NCBI RefSeq assembly: GCF_013177315.1
Contig: NZ_CP053661.1
Coordinates: 4,650,001-4,714,000 of the forward strand
From: Thermoleptolyngbya sichuanensis A183
GTDB taxonomy: Bacteria > Cyanobacteriota > Cyanobacteriia > Elainellales > Elainellaceae
Length of the DNA stretch: 64,000 bases
Reading direction: 5' to 3'
Part shown: one piece after another, positions 23,082 to 32,006 of the stretch
How positions within the stretch are numbered: the stretch's first letter is position 1
Layout: each line of letters opens with the position of its first letter
Program-made: the position numbers and the translations under genes
The notes under the pieces: generated by a model
The model's database searches: none
Told to the model about the DNA's origin: nothing
The model's input: only the letters and a program-made list of their open reading frames with translations

Positions 23082-25718
23082 TTAAATGCCCAGATCGTTC
23101 AAATCAAGCTGGGGTAGGTCAGGCGGCACCACCCGGCGCGACTGGACGACCTTGCGGCTCTCGCGCTGGGTAGACATTTCGACGGCGATTGCCTCGAATT
23201 GCGTTTCCACGCAGCCAAAGGGCACCGTGACTTGGGTGTAGGCAATCTGGTAGCCCTGGCCATCGGGTGCAAAGTTCATCACCCAGCGCGGCCCGTCCAA
23301 AATCGTGCGAGATTGGCGATCGCGCAGCCACAGCTTGATGTAAAAGCGCGGCTCCAGATCGGGTAAGGCAATACCAATTTCAATACGCTGGCCAGAGGTG
23401 AGTTCGCCCTGAGGCACGTCCATCACAGGTGAGGGCACAGGCTCTTCCGCAGGCAACACCACGGGCGGCAGCTCTGGTGCGTGTTCGGGGCGATACAGGC
23501 TGGAGCGCTGGGGCGGCGGCAGGGGCGCATCTTCCACCACGATTTCGTCCGTGGTCAAGTCCAGGTCACGTCCCAGCGGCGGCGAACCCGGCTGCATCAG
23601 CGTCCCCAGCTCTCGATCGGTCGCCAGCGCCGTCAGCCGAGACAAAAAGCGACGCTGCAAGTTCAACGCCTGAAAGGCCCGATCCTCCGGCGACAAAAAG
23701 CGGGGTGTGCCGTTGGGCAAGGGCGCAGGCTGCCCCAGAGAGAATGCTTCGTGGTTCCACTCCAGCGGGGTATCTGCCGAATCGGCGATCGCCGGAGTCG
23801 GCTGCGTCTGGTCGGGCTGCGGCTCTGAAACTGTGGCTTCCAGGTTTGCAGTTTCGGAACTGCCTGCCTCCAAAGGGTCGGCTGCTGCTGGGGACACTTC
23901 TCGGACAGCGGCTCTGGGTTCGTCCGGGGGGATTTCGACGGGCGGCTTTGAGCGACTGGCGCGATTGACGTGAGTCAGGTAAATCGAAAGATCGGCATCG
24001 TCTGCTGCGGCGAGGGGCGGGGGAGGCGATTCTGGAGCTGCCGCGTCGGAGTCCGCAAAATTTGCAACCTCCTCAACCCATGCTGCTTGATCGTCGGGAA
24101 GCAGGCGATGGGTCAATTCGCCCTCGGTTTGATCCGCTGTCGATTGGATTTCGTCCGTTTGGGATGGATCGGGCGGCGGGGCGCTGCTGTCGAGGCGAGT
24201 GACGGGGGTTTGCCCAGTCGAAACGGCGGCTGCCAACTGCCAGAGGCTCATGCCGTTTTCAAAGCCAGGCAGCGGGTTGCCCCAGGGCGGTAGCTCCACA
24301 GGCTTGGCGGTCGGCGCATCGGCGGCCGCTGCTGGCTGAAAGATCTGCGGCGGTAACACCTGATCGCCTGCTGGACGGACTTCTGGCAATGGCGCGGCGG
24401 AGACGGGTGTGCCATCCACCAAGTTGAGCAAGGACAGATCTAGGTCTTCTTCATCGACAAACGGCGAGGTGAGGTCGCCTGGAAAATCGTTGGCGATCGC
24501 CTCCAGCAAATCATCCAGCGCCGCCGTCACCGTGAAGCTCTGGGCCGCCAGCAAAAATGGCTCCTGCTGTTCTCCTTGAGGCGCGGACAGCGTTGCTTCG
24601 CCCAGCATCAGCCGGGTGGTGTCTACATCGGGAATGTCGATCGCGCAGTCTATGGGGCAGGGCAGGGTTCCATCTGGCAAGTGATGCCTGACTTGCACCA
24701 GCGGTTCGCCGCTTTGCGGATCGCGCAGGATCAGATCCAGAGACAGGGCGGGAAGCTCTGGTCGGGAGCCTTCGGCCCAGTCGGGAGTCGCGGCGACCAC
24801 CTGGCCAGTGATCCGCAGCGCACTGCCCCACTGCGCGGCATAGTGGTCGGGCTGTAGCACCAGGCGCAGCGGCGGCAGGTCGGCGGGGGAGAGGATCGCT
24901 GCCGCCAGAGTCGGGTCAAGTTCCGACGGCTCGGTTGGACGGTGTGAAACTTCTGCACCTGCTGCCGCACCAGCGTCTGGTAAGTCTTCCGCCTCAGCCT
25001 CGGCTACCGTTGCCCCAGATTCAGACGCTTCGGGGGGTTCCGTCTCGATCGCCTCTAATGCTGCTAGAAAGTCGTCTGCTGCCGAAACTGGCTCAGTAAC
25101 GGCTGGCTCGGTAACGGCTGGCTCGGTAATGGCTGGCTCGATGACTGGCTCGGTAATGGCGGGTTCGATCGGAGGTGAGGCTAGGGGGCGATCGCCCAGA
25201 TCCTCTAGCTCCAGGAAACCTTGGGCGAAACTTTGGGCTTCTGGCAGTCTTTCAGGCTCCAAAGGCTCATCCGCTCGATCTGGGGCTGAATCTGCCACCT
25301 GATCGGTCACTGCAATGCGGCTTTGCCAGTCCGTCGGCGACAGGTCATCGTCTCCGTCTGCCTCCATCTCATGGCTCAAGACCTGGAGCTTGACCCCATA
25401 GCCCCAGCCCTCACCCACCAAGTCAGACATGAGATCGCCAACGCAGCGCAACTCCCATGCCCCCGGCTCCAGCCGAGTAAAGGGCAACACCACCAGCAGC
25501 CCGTCAGGATTGGTCTGCCCCATCCGCTTTTGTACGCGCCGTCGGGGCGGATGCTCGGTGGTGATGGTCTGGATAATAGAAATTTCGACGGGTGTATTTA
25601 CCCGGCTGGAGCGGGCCACGACCCGATAGCGCCCTTCTAGAACCTCCACATCGGGAGACTCTAGGGGCAACCAAGAGCGATCGCCCTCCTGCTGAATCAG
25701 AAATTCCCAAAACGCCAT
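23082..25718 (-). CDS. Large cyanobacterial hypothetical protein with disordered middle
   Basis: An 878-residue acidic protein starting MAFWEFLIQQEGDRSWLPLE. The N-terminal ~125 residues form a compact domain (LEGRYRVVARSSRVNTPVEI, FTRLEPGAWELRCVGDLMSD). A related beta-sandwich-like pattern recurs at about 285-390 (LRLVLQPDHYAAQWGSALRI) and at the C-terminus (SGQRIEIGIALPDLEPRFYI). The linkers are rich in P, A, E, D, S and T and include a TEPAVTEPAVTEP repeat near 210. No signal peptide, membrane segment or catalytic motif is seen. This looks like the known pattern of a cyanobacteria-specific protein with repeated structural domains, but the function is unknown. Confidence 0.65.
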   Translation of the reverse strand: MAFWEFLIQQEGDRSWLPLESPDVEVLEGRYRVVARSSRVNTPVEISIIQTITTEHPPRRRVQKRMGQTNPDGLLVVLPFTRLEPGAWELRCVGDLMSDLVGEGWGYGVKLQVLSHEMEADGDDDLSPTDWQSRIAVTDQVADSAPDRADEPLEPERLPEAQSFAQGFLELEDLGDRPLASPPIEPAITEPVIEPAITEPAVTEPAVTEPVSAADDFLAALEAIETEPPEASESGATVAEAEAEDLPDAGAAAGAEVSHRPTEPSELDPTLAAAILSPADLPPLRLVLQPDHYAAQWGSALRITGQVVAATPDWAEGSRPELPALSLDLILRDPQSGEPLVQVRHHLPDGTLPCPIDCAIDIPDVDTTRLMLGEATLSAPQGEQQEPFLLAAQSFTVTAALDDLLEAIANDFPGDLTSPFVDEEDLDLSLLNLVDGTPVSAAPLPEVRPAGDQVLPPQIFQPAAAADAPTAKPVELPPWGNPLPGFENGMSLWQLAAAVSTGQTPVTRLDSSAPPPDPSQTDEIQSTADQTEGELTHRLLPDDQAAWVEEVANFADSDAAAPESPPPPLAAADDADLSIYLTHVNRASRSKPPVEIPPDEPRAAVREVSPAAADPLEAGSSETANLEATVSEPQPDQTQPTPAIADSADTPLEWNHEAFSLGQPAPLPNGTPRFLSPEDRAFQALNLQRRFLSRLTALATDRELGTLMQPGSPPLGRDLDLTTDEIVVEDAPLPPPQRSSLYRPEHAPELPPVVLPAEEPVPSPVMDVPQGELTSGQRIEIGIALPDLEPRFYIKLWLRDRQSRTILDGPRWVMNFAPDGQGYQIAYTQVTVPFGCVETQFEAIAVEMSTQRESRKVVQSRRVVPPDLPQLDLNDLGI

Positions 25719-26100
25719 CAGAACCTCTTGCCAGGACTGGGAAACGCAAAATACTAATTTCGGTCAGCTTTCGGTCAGCTTTCGGTCAGCTTTCGGTCGG
25801 CACTCAGTCCAGCATCACGCCCTGAAAAACAGGCTGAAACAGATTTGCTGAAACATGTGCTGAAACAAATGTTTCGAGATGTCTTCAGCACTCGCCCAAG
25901 CTGGATGATCACCGTGCTTCTTTAATTACACAAATACACAGTCCAATACACGGTTTTAGTGTATCGAATTACTACAGAAGTGGAACCACCAGCCTGACTT
26001 GAGCAGATTTTGTTAAAAATTCTTAGCGTTTCGACATTGCAGCACAATTCGCAGTACATTCGGTTCTGAACCGCTTGTAGTTCCCGATAGGAAATTTGAT
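25719..26100. other. Control region upstream of psaI
   Basis: A 382-base divergent gap. It begins with an 11-bp tandem array (25758-25801) and continues AT-rich. The stretch TTGTTAAAAATTCTTAGC near 26007-26024 precedes psaI by about 80 bases and may be promoter DNA. ATAGGAAATTTG directly before the ATG at 26101 is a plausible ribosome-binding site. Confidence 0.4.
25758..25801. repeat. 11-bp tandem repeat, four copies
   Basis: Units of TTTCGGTCAGC, the last one TTTCGGTCGGC, lie just upstream of the 878-residue protein gene. Confidence 0.85.
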
Positions 26101-26205
26101 ATGGCAGCTTCTTATTTGCCTTCCATCTTTGTTCCCATCATTGGTTGGGTGTTTCCCGCTGTGACGATGGCGCTTTTGTTCATCTACATCGAGCGTGACG
26201 AGTAA
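26101..26205 (+). CDS. psaI: Photosystem I reaction centre subunit VIII
   Basis: A 34-residue single-span membrane protein: [20 protein letters not shown] followed by [14 protein letters not shown]. The sequence matches PsaI, including the PxxxW-x-FPAV-MA-LF-YIE pattern. PsaI sits at the trimerisation face of photosystem I and stabilises PsaL. The ATG has TAGGAAA upstream. psaL follows 100 bases downstream on the same strand, the usual cyanobacterial psaI-psaL pair. Confidence 0.93.
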   Translation: MAASYLPSIFVPIIGWVFPAVTMALLFIYIERDE

Positions 26206-26305
26206 TTCACTCTGCCCGACTTTGCCCGATCCTATCTGAGGTTTTCTTCTCCTCATTCTCAGATATCGCAACGAACCGTTACAAATTTCTTGGAGATTCT
26301 CGAAC

Positions 26306-26788
26306 ATGACAGACGTAGTGCAGCCCGCTGGCGATCCCCAGATCGGCAACCTAGCAACTCCGATCAATTCCTCCGGCTTTACCAAAGCGCTGATTAATAA
26401 CCTGCCTGCTTATCGTCCTGGGCTGTCGGCTCAGCGTCGCGGGCTAGAGGTGGGCATGGCGCATGGCTACTTGCTCTTTGGCCCCTTTGCTTACACCAGC
26501 CAGTTCCGCAACTCTGGCGTGGGCGATCTGGTGGGGCTGATCGAAGCCGTGATTCTGGTGGTGATTCTGACGGTATGCCTGTCGCTCTACAGCAGCGCTG
26601 GCGTGAAGAAGCCGATCGCCACGGTGACCACGCCCAACCCGCCGGAAGCTCTCTCTACGTCTGAGGGCTGGAGCGAGTTTGCAGGCAGTTTCCTGGTGGG
26701 CGGCATCGGCGGCGCAGCCTTCGCCTATCTCGTGTTCCAGGTGTTCAAGTCGGGCGTGTTTGAAACGTTTGGCAACCTGGCAGGCTAG
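26306..26788 (+). CDS. psaL: Photosystem I reaction centre subunit XI
   Basis: A 160-residue PsaL. Landmarks are the hydrophilic N-terminus (VVQPAGDPQIGNLATPINSS), NNLPAYRPGLSAQRRGLEVG, the membrane-proximal MAHGYLLFGPF and three hydrophobic segments (about 75-97, 125-145 and around them). PsaL lets PSI form trimers or tetramers in the thylakoid. Length is typical. It is preceded by psaI and followed by a good Rho-independent terminator (26908), so the two genes likely form one transcript. Confidence 0.95.
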   Translation: MTDVVQPAGDPQIGNLATPINSSGFTKALINNLPAYRPGLSAQRRGLEVGMAHGYLLFGPFAYTSQFRNSGVGDLVGLIEAVILVVILTVCLSLYSSAGVKKPIATVTTPNPPEALSTSEGWSEFAGSFLVGGIGGAAFAYLVFQVFKSGVFETFGNLAG

Positions 26789-26907
26789 AGGGTTGGGGGT
26801 TAGGCGTTTGGTTCTGGTTTGAATCTGCGCGAACCCGTGTGTTAAGCCTGCAATCGGCTTGGCCTTTCCTGGGATTCTTTGACTAAACCTCTACCTAAAA
26901 TTTTCAG

Positions 26908-26940
26908 AGGGGGCGTGGATCGGTATCCGCACCCCCTTTT
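26908..26940 (+). terminator. Rho-independent terminator of psaI-psaL
   Basis: GGGGGCGTGGAT and ATCCGCACCCCC pair with a CGGT loop (one C-A mismatch and one wobble), followed by TTTT. It lies 120 bases after the psaL stop. Confidence 0.75.
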
Positions 26941-26948
26941 GCGTTAGA

Positions 26949-27122
26949 AAGTTCTACTGGATTCTGGATGTGCATCGCCGCGAAGTGCTGGTGTTTCGGG
27001 AGCCAACTCCAGACGACTATCGGCAATTGAACACGCAACCAGGGAATGCGGCGATCGCCCCCCTCGCTTTTCCAGATATTAGGATTCCGATCACTCAGTT
27101 GTTTCTACAACAGATGGGGTAA
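26949..27122 (+). pseudogene. C-terminal remnant of a Uma2 family gene
   Basis: One frame reads FYWILDVHRREVLVFREP, then TPDDYRQLNTQPGNAAIAPL and AFPDIRIPITQLFLQQMG, ending with TAA at 27122. The (E)YWI-D---R---V-R-P pattern and the closing FPD--I-I-QLF are typical of the C-terminal half of Uma2/DUF820 proteins. There is no start codon and the N-terminal half is gone; the sequence begins immediately after the psaL terminator. Confidence 0.6.
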
Positions 27123-27136
27123 AAAGCATGGGTGCA

Positions 27137-27910
27137 TCAGATTGCTGGGTAAATCGCAGGTCGGCAGCCCGCCAGGACGCTGTGAAGCTGGACGACGTTG
27201 CCGATGACGGCGATCGCCGGAGCCTCGAAGCCGGTTTCTTCGACCTGTTGGGCGATCGTGCCCAGCGTGCCCAGCAGTTCTTCCTGGTCGGGGCGCGTGC
27301 CCCAGCGGACGAGGGCGATAGGCGTGTGGAGGGAGAGTCCGCCAGCCTGGAGTTCTGCGACGATGTGCGGCAGGTTGTGAACGCCCATATAGACGACGAT
27401 GGTTTCGCTGCCCTGGGCGATCGCCCGCCAGTTTACCTCTGGGCGATATTTGCCCGCCGACTCGTGCCCCGTGACGAAGGTAACAGAGGAACTGTAGCTG
27501 CGGTGGGTCAGCGGAATTCCAGCATAGGCCGGCGCGGCAATTCCCGATGTCACCCCCGGAACCACCTCCACAGGCACACCCGCATTTACCAAATCCTCCA
27601 TTTCCTCGCCGCCCCGCCCAAACACAAACGGGTCGCCGCCCTTCAGTCGCACCACAATCGCGTGGGTCTGTGCCTTTGCAATTAGCAGGCGAGTCGTTTC
27701 TTCCTGCACCAGCGAATGCCGCCCGCGCCGCTTGCCTGCGTTGATCTGCTCCGCCTTCGGGTTGATCATCGCCAAAATCTGCGGACTCACCAGCGCGTCA
27801 TACACCACCACGTCTGCATGTTCCAGCAGGGTCTTGCCCTTCAGGGTAAACAAGCCCGGATCGCCGGGGCCCGCGCCAACTAGGTAGACTTTGCCGAGGG
27901 GAGTTTGCAT
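27137..27910 (-). CDS. cobA: Uroporphyrinogen-III C-methyltransferase
   Basis: A 257-residue SUMT. It uses S-adenosylmethionine to methylate uroporphyrinogen III at C2 and C7, giving precorrin-2 for siroheme and cobalamin. Motifs are VYLVGAGPGDPGLFTLKGKT at the N-terminus, VRLKGGDPFVFGRGGEE near residue 90, PGVTSGIAAPAYAGIPLTHR and the central VVYMGVHNLPHI. No CysG-like dehydrogenase domain is fused. It stands alone, convergent with psaL, and a Uma2 remnant lies at its 3' side. Confidence 0.94.
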   Translation of the reverse strand: MQTPLGKVYLVGAGPGDPGLFTLKGKTLLEHADVVVYDALVSPQILAMINPKAEQINAGKRRGRHSLVQEETTRLLIAKAQTHAIVVRLKGGDPFVFGRGGEEMEDLVNAGVPVEVVPGVTSGIAAPAYAGIPLTHRSYSSSVTFVTGHESAGKYRPEVNWRAIAQGSETIVVYMGVHNLPHIVAELQAGGLSLHTPIALVRWGTRPDQEELLGTLGTIAQQVEETGFEAPAIAVIGNVVQLHSVLAGCRPAIYPAI

Positions 27911-28109
27911 AGAAGGAAGAAAGGAAATGAGTGAATGAGGGGTTGGAGGGTTGGCGTAAGCGACCTGACTCCTGTTTCCGTCAGTGTATCGTCTGTCTTT
28001 GGCGAACAGAGAAGCGCCATGCGGGAATCATCGCTTTACCATGCACAGGGTGCATTCCGTACCTTTTGATACATTTTTTGATAGTAGACCGTCGGTTGGA
28101 TTCGATTTA

Positions 28110-28274
28110 GAGGATGTTTGAAAAGTCCTACTGTTTGTAGCAAAGCGTGTAAGATCCCCCTAAATCCCCCTTAAAAAGGGGGACTTTAAGGCGGTTTCCC
28201 CCCTTTTTAAGGGGGGCTAGGGGGGATCTCTGAGTGCTTAACATTACAGGCGATACCTTTTCAAACACCCTCTT
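28110..28274. mobile_element. MITE-like element family B, copy 2 (inverted)
   Basis: Reverse complement of the element at 22170-22331, nearly identical throughout. Its ends read TTAGAGGATGTTTGAAAAG and CTTTTCAAACACCCTCTTA; the TTA/TAA edges suggest TA target use. Two strong G/C hairpins fill the centre. The remaining gap on either side of it (27911-28109 and 28275-28354) holds no gene, only a short ATCATCAATTC microsatellite at about 28305-28350. Confidence 0.8.
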
Positions 28275-28354
28275 AGCCGTTTGGCTCAATACCGTTCGGA
28301 TCAATTTGCATCAATCATCAATTCATCAATCATCAATTCATCAATATCGAATCA

Positions 28355-29380
28355 TCAATATCGAATGCGCGGATCGACCCAGGCGTTGAAGATATCGATC
28401 AGGATGGAGGCGATCGCCACAATCACTCCAAAAAACACCATAATTCCCTGCACGACGGGATAGTCCCGAAATTCGATCGCTTGGTAGAGCCGATTTGCCA
28501 GCCCCGGCCAGGAAAAGGTCACCTCCGTGAGGATTGCGCCGCCCAGCAGCGAGGCCACCATCAGCCCCAACACCGTGATCACAGGAATCATGGCATTTTT
28601 GAGCGCATGTGCTGTAACGATTCGCACTTCTGGCACACCCCGCGCCCGCGCCGCCTCGACATAATCCGACCGCAGCGTCTGCTTCAGGTTGACCCGCACG
28701 ATCCGCTCAAACACGCCACTGAGCAAGATCCCCAGCGTCAGGCTGGGCAGCGTCAGATAATAAATCGTGGTGAAGAAGTGCCCCAGATTTCCCTCTAGCA
28801 AACTGTCGAACAGGTATAGCCCCGTGATGCGCGGCGGCGGGGTCGCTGCCAGTGGAAAGCGCGTGCCGATGGGAAACCAACGCAACTGCACTGCAAACAG
28901 CAATTGCAGCAGCATCCCAAACCAGTACATCGGCACCGCGTAGGTGAGGATGCCAAAGAGCCGCCCGCCCGCATCCAGCGGAGAGTTGGGGCGCGACGCG
29001 GCCAGCGCCCCAATGGCAATTCCCACCAGCGCCGAAACCACCATGCTGCATACGGTTAGCTCTACCGTGGCGGGAAAATGCTGCTGGATAATCTGCCAGA
29101 CGGGTTGCCCCTGCGTGGTCAGCGAGGTGCCCAGATCCAGCCGCAGCAGACTCCCCAAATAGTTCACGTATTGCAGCCAGAGCGGGTCGTTTAGCCCCAG
29201 TCGGGTTCGCATGGCTTCTTTCACCTCGTCCGGTGCCCGTGCCCCCAGGATTGCGTCCACCGGGTCGCCGGGTGTGGCCCGCAGCAGCAGAAACACCAGC
29301 GTCGTGATGGTGAGCAGCATCAGCGGAGCCAGCAGCAGGCGCGAGAGGACGTAGGTGCGGAGGGCGGAGGAACGGGACAT
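28355..29380 (-). CDS. Peptide/nickel-type ABC transporter permease (DppB-like)
   Basis: A 341-residue inner-membrane protein with about six hydrophobic segments. The N-terminal signature LLAPLMLLTITTLVFLLLRA and GDPVDAILGA, plus the EAA loop VEAARARGVPEVRIVTAHAL, identify a BPD_transp_1 permease of the DppB/OppB kind. The partner genes (DppC permease, ATPases, binding protein) are not adjacent: downstream lies a MITE and upstream lies ycf66. In cyanobacteria such permeases are often scattered. Substrate unknown. Confidence 0.88.
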   Translation of the reverse strand: MSRSSALRTYVLSRLLLAPLMLLTITTLVFLLLRATPGDPVDAILGARAPDEVKEAMRTRLGLNDPLWLQYVNYLGSLLRLDLGTSLTTQGQPVWQIIQQHFPATVELTVCSMVVSALVGIAIGALAASRPNSPLDAGGRLFGILTYAVPMYWFGMLLQLLFAVQLRWFPIGTRFPLAATPPPRITGLYLFDSLLEGNLGHFFTTIYYLTLPSLTLGILLSGVFERIVRVNLKQTLRSDYVEAARARGVPEVRIVTAHALKNAMIPVITVLGLMVASLLGGAILTEVTFSWPGLANRLYQAIEFRDYPVVQGIMVFFGVIVAIASILIDIFNAWVDPRIRY

Positions 29381-29438
29381 TCAGAATCGGGGGTTCGAGT
29401 TGGGCTGGGAATAATTGAGGCGGGATAGCGAGATATCT

Positions 29439-31331
29439 TTATATCAGCAAATCGTCATCGGGGTCTTCATCTGCAAAGGACGGTTCTGATTTTGCGGGTT
29501 CTAGATCCTCGGTCGTTTCGGCAGCGTTGGCGTGGGAAATAGCCGCTGCTTCGTTGGGTCGCTGCTCGATGGGGTCTGCCAGCGCTGGCGATAAATCAAG
29601 GCGCTCAATGGAGACAATTACCGCATTTTCCCCAGCATTTTCCGGTTCGGGGTCAAAATCGTCGCTGAAGTCGTCGTCGAACTCGTCCTGCCAGTTTTGG
29701 GCGATCGCCCCGGCCTCGTCTGTCCAGTTTTGCAAATCTGAGTCTTGCAGATTTGGCGCTGGCAAATCCGGCGCTGGCAGATCTGGCGCTGGAGAGCCTG
29801 ACCCCGGCGAGTCTAGTGACGGCAGTTCCCAGTCAAACTCCCAGGCTGCGTCTTCGGGCTGAGCAGGCAGCGGCTGCACATCGAGCGATCGCGGCGCATC
29901 CAACAATTCCTCTATAGGCAATTCCTCCATAGGCAATTCCTCCACAGGCGCATCCAGACGCGACGAACCAGATTCAGGCTCCGTTGCCAACTCGAATAAC
30001 CCATCGGCGGATTCAATCAAGTCCTGAATCTGAGGCTGGGGCTGATTCTCAGTCTGAGAGTTTTCAGGCTGTACATCAGTCCGCAAATCAGTCCGCAAAT
30101 CAGTCCGCACGTCAGGCTGCACATTAGCCCGAACATCAGATAAATCTGATGGATCTGATAGACCTGAATCTGGTGAATCTGGCAGAGGTGCTAGAGAACT
30201 GGGCTGCATGGTTCGCGCATCAGGCTCCAGTTCAAACGTCTCTGGCTGCCGCTCAACCCGCACTTCGGGCGCAGCCGAGAAGGGAATAGGGGTATCAGTA
30301 GGGCTGCGATCGGCAGGCACGTTAACAGACATTTCGCCCGACATTTCCCCGGTCGCTAGCTCTACTAGCACCTCGTCCAGCGTAAACGAGTCCTCGGTCG
30401 CAGGCCGGAATGCGTCTGGAGAAGCCGAGTTTGTTGAGTCTGTTGAGTCTGTGGCCAGTTCTGCCCACGCTGCTGGCTCCGAGGTTTCGTCAGCAGCGAC
30501 CTGTTCCAGAGTCCTCCCAAGTTCAGCATCGGATGCAGGATCGGATGCAGCGATGGCGGTCGATGGGATAGTCGATGGGGCAGTCAATGGGACGGTGGAT
30601 GGGGCAGGAGCGAGGGGATCAGATACGGCTGGTGCTGCCTCCGACTTTGTAGGCGGGGCGGTCGATGAAACGGCTTGGTCTGGCGGCTCAGCCCCTTCGA
30701 CGGATGGGGTCGGCGATTCCTCAGGCATAGTTGGTGTAACGCTGGGGGCAGCGGCCGCAGGGGTGGTTTTGGCTGGGGGGCGAGGTTGTCGAGTTCTGGC
30801 AGCGGCTGGGGTAGCGAGCGCAGGGGTATCGCTGGACGCATCAGCAGGCGCGGGCTGGGGTGGAACGGTTTTGGGGCTGGCTTTGGGGAGCGATCGCGCG
30901 GGTTTGCCCGCCAGCTTGGGTGATTTGCCGACACGACTCGTCACCTGACTCATCCAGCCCGATGCTTGCTGCGGCAAAGCCTTGAACTGGGTCTGGAGGC
31001 GGCCCGGCAGTTCCTCGGCTGCCAGTTTTAGCAAATCGCCCAAGTTGCGCGATGATCCGGGCAACCGCGTTTGCTGGTCGTAGGGTGTAAGCAGTCGCCG
31101 CGATTCGATCAACTGCCAGCCCATCCAGCCCAGCAGGGCGACGCTGGCCATCTGTCCCAGCAGCACGCCGCCCGTGATGCGACCCGCGCACACCCACAGC
31201 ACCAGGGCATAGAACATGCCCACGCCGCTCCAGACAAAGTCGTTTTTGCGGTAGACCTCCGGCAGAAAAAACGCCGACATATACAGCCCAAAGCTGCCCA
31301 GGGCAACGACTAGCGCCAAGATGTGGGACAT
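29439..31331 (-). CDS. Ycf66 family protein with long disordered tail
   Basis: A 630-residue product from the ATG at 31331 (MSHILALVVALGSFGLYMSA), which has GGGAGG about 8 bases upstream; a longer frame of 48 extra codons is not family-like. The first ~100 residues form the Ycf66 region: two to three hydrophobic segments, the phrase FFLPEVYRKNDFVWSGVGMF and the tail QLIESRRLLTPYDQQTR. Ycf66 is also found in some plastids; its function is unknown. Beyond residue 110 the protein is low-complexity (P, A, S, T, D, E) with in-frame tandem repeats, notably TDLRTDLRTDV (12-bp units at 30073-30120) and EELPMEELPIEELL. The gene lies 58 bases upstream of the DppB-like gene. Confidence 0.82.
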   Translation of the reverse strand: MSHILALVVALGSFGLYMSAFFLPEVYRKNDFVWSGVGMFYALVLWVCAGRITGGVLLGQMASVALLGWMGWQLIESRRLLTPYDQQTRLPGSSRNLGDLLKLAAEELPGRLQTQFKALPQQASGWMSQVTSRVGKSPKLAGKPARSLPKASPKTVPPQPAPADASSDTPALATPAAARTRQPRPPAKTTPAAAAPSVTPTMPEESPTPSVEGAEPPDQAVSSTAPPTKSEAAPAVSDPLAPAPSTVPLTAPSTIPSTAIAASDPASDAELGRTLEQVAADETSEPAAWAELATDSTDSTNSASPDAFRPATEDSFTLDEVLVELATGEMSGEMSVNVPADRSPTDTPIPFSAAPEVRVERQPETFELEPDARTMQPSSLAPLPDSPDSGLSDPSDLSDVRANVQPDVRTDLRTDLRTDVQPENSQTENQPQPQIQDLIESADGLFELATEPESGSSRLDAPVEELPMEELPIEELLDAPRSLDVQPLPAQPEDAAWEFDWELPSLDSPGSGSPAPDLPAPDLPAPNLQDSDLQNWTDEAGAIAQNWQDEFDDDFSDDFDPEPENAGENAVIVSIERLDLSPALADPIEQRPNEAAAISHANAAETTEDLEPAKSEPSFADEDPDDDLLI

Positions 31332-31510
31332 TGTTTCTGCCTCCCGTTTGAGGACTACTTCTATATTTTGCGTGAGATTGGAACCTGTGCGAGATTCGGG
31401 TTCTCTGGGCCGGAGCCACGCGCTTTTTGAACCGCCAGTCTTTCTGATTTCTGCCCAGCCTGGGTTCTCGCGCAACTCGGACGATTTCTTTTGCTGATTT
31501 TTCGAGCTTA

Positions 31511-31650
31511 AGAGCTAATTTGTAAAGGAGCCTGAAAGCCTTGTTAATCAAGGATTTCCGAGAAACCGCTTTTCCTGGGCAAACATGACCTCAAAGCCAC
31601 ACATGCCAAGAGTTTCAGGCTTCTTAAGATTTGCTTCATAAATTAGCTCT
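31511..31650. mobile_element. MITE-like element family A, copy 2
   Basis: A 140-bp element that matches 11016-11155 in the same orientation with apparently one substitution. Same terminal inverted repeats (AGAGCTAATTT). It lies in the leader between ycf66 and mraY. Confidence 0.8.
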
Positions 31651-32006
31651 AATTTTTCGGGCTCATTTTTCAAATGTGTGACTCAAATGACGCGCGATCG
31701 CCGTAAACTAATGTAAATTTCCGAATGAAGGGTGGAAAAAAGCCTGCCCGTCTGTATTATTTGTGGTGTGACGTTTGCTTACGATTTCTGGATTCGTCGG
31801 GTTTGAGTTTGAAGTTTGATATCAGCTTCTAGATTTTTGGCTCAAATCGTGCTTTAGGCATTACGCTGAGTAATCCAGAATTAGATAACTCTTCTGGGGT
31901 TTAAGTTCTCGAAACGTTTCGGTAGTTTCTAGGCGAAAGTAGGTCGCCTTGGCTTCTGAGTCCAGGTTTTGAGGGTTTGAGTAGCAAGAAGAGGCTGTGG
32001 TGAGGA
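31651..32006. other. Upstream region of mraY
   Basis: 356 bases with no supported gene; AT-rich with several GAATTTCG/CGAAACG-like words. It should contain the mraY promoter; the GTG start is preceded by GAGGA. Confidence 0.35.

Noticed and set aside
26023-26385. Minus-strand open frame covering psaI
   Set aside because: It is antisense to the well-recognised psaI and the psaL start.
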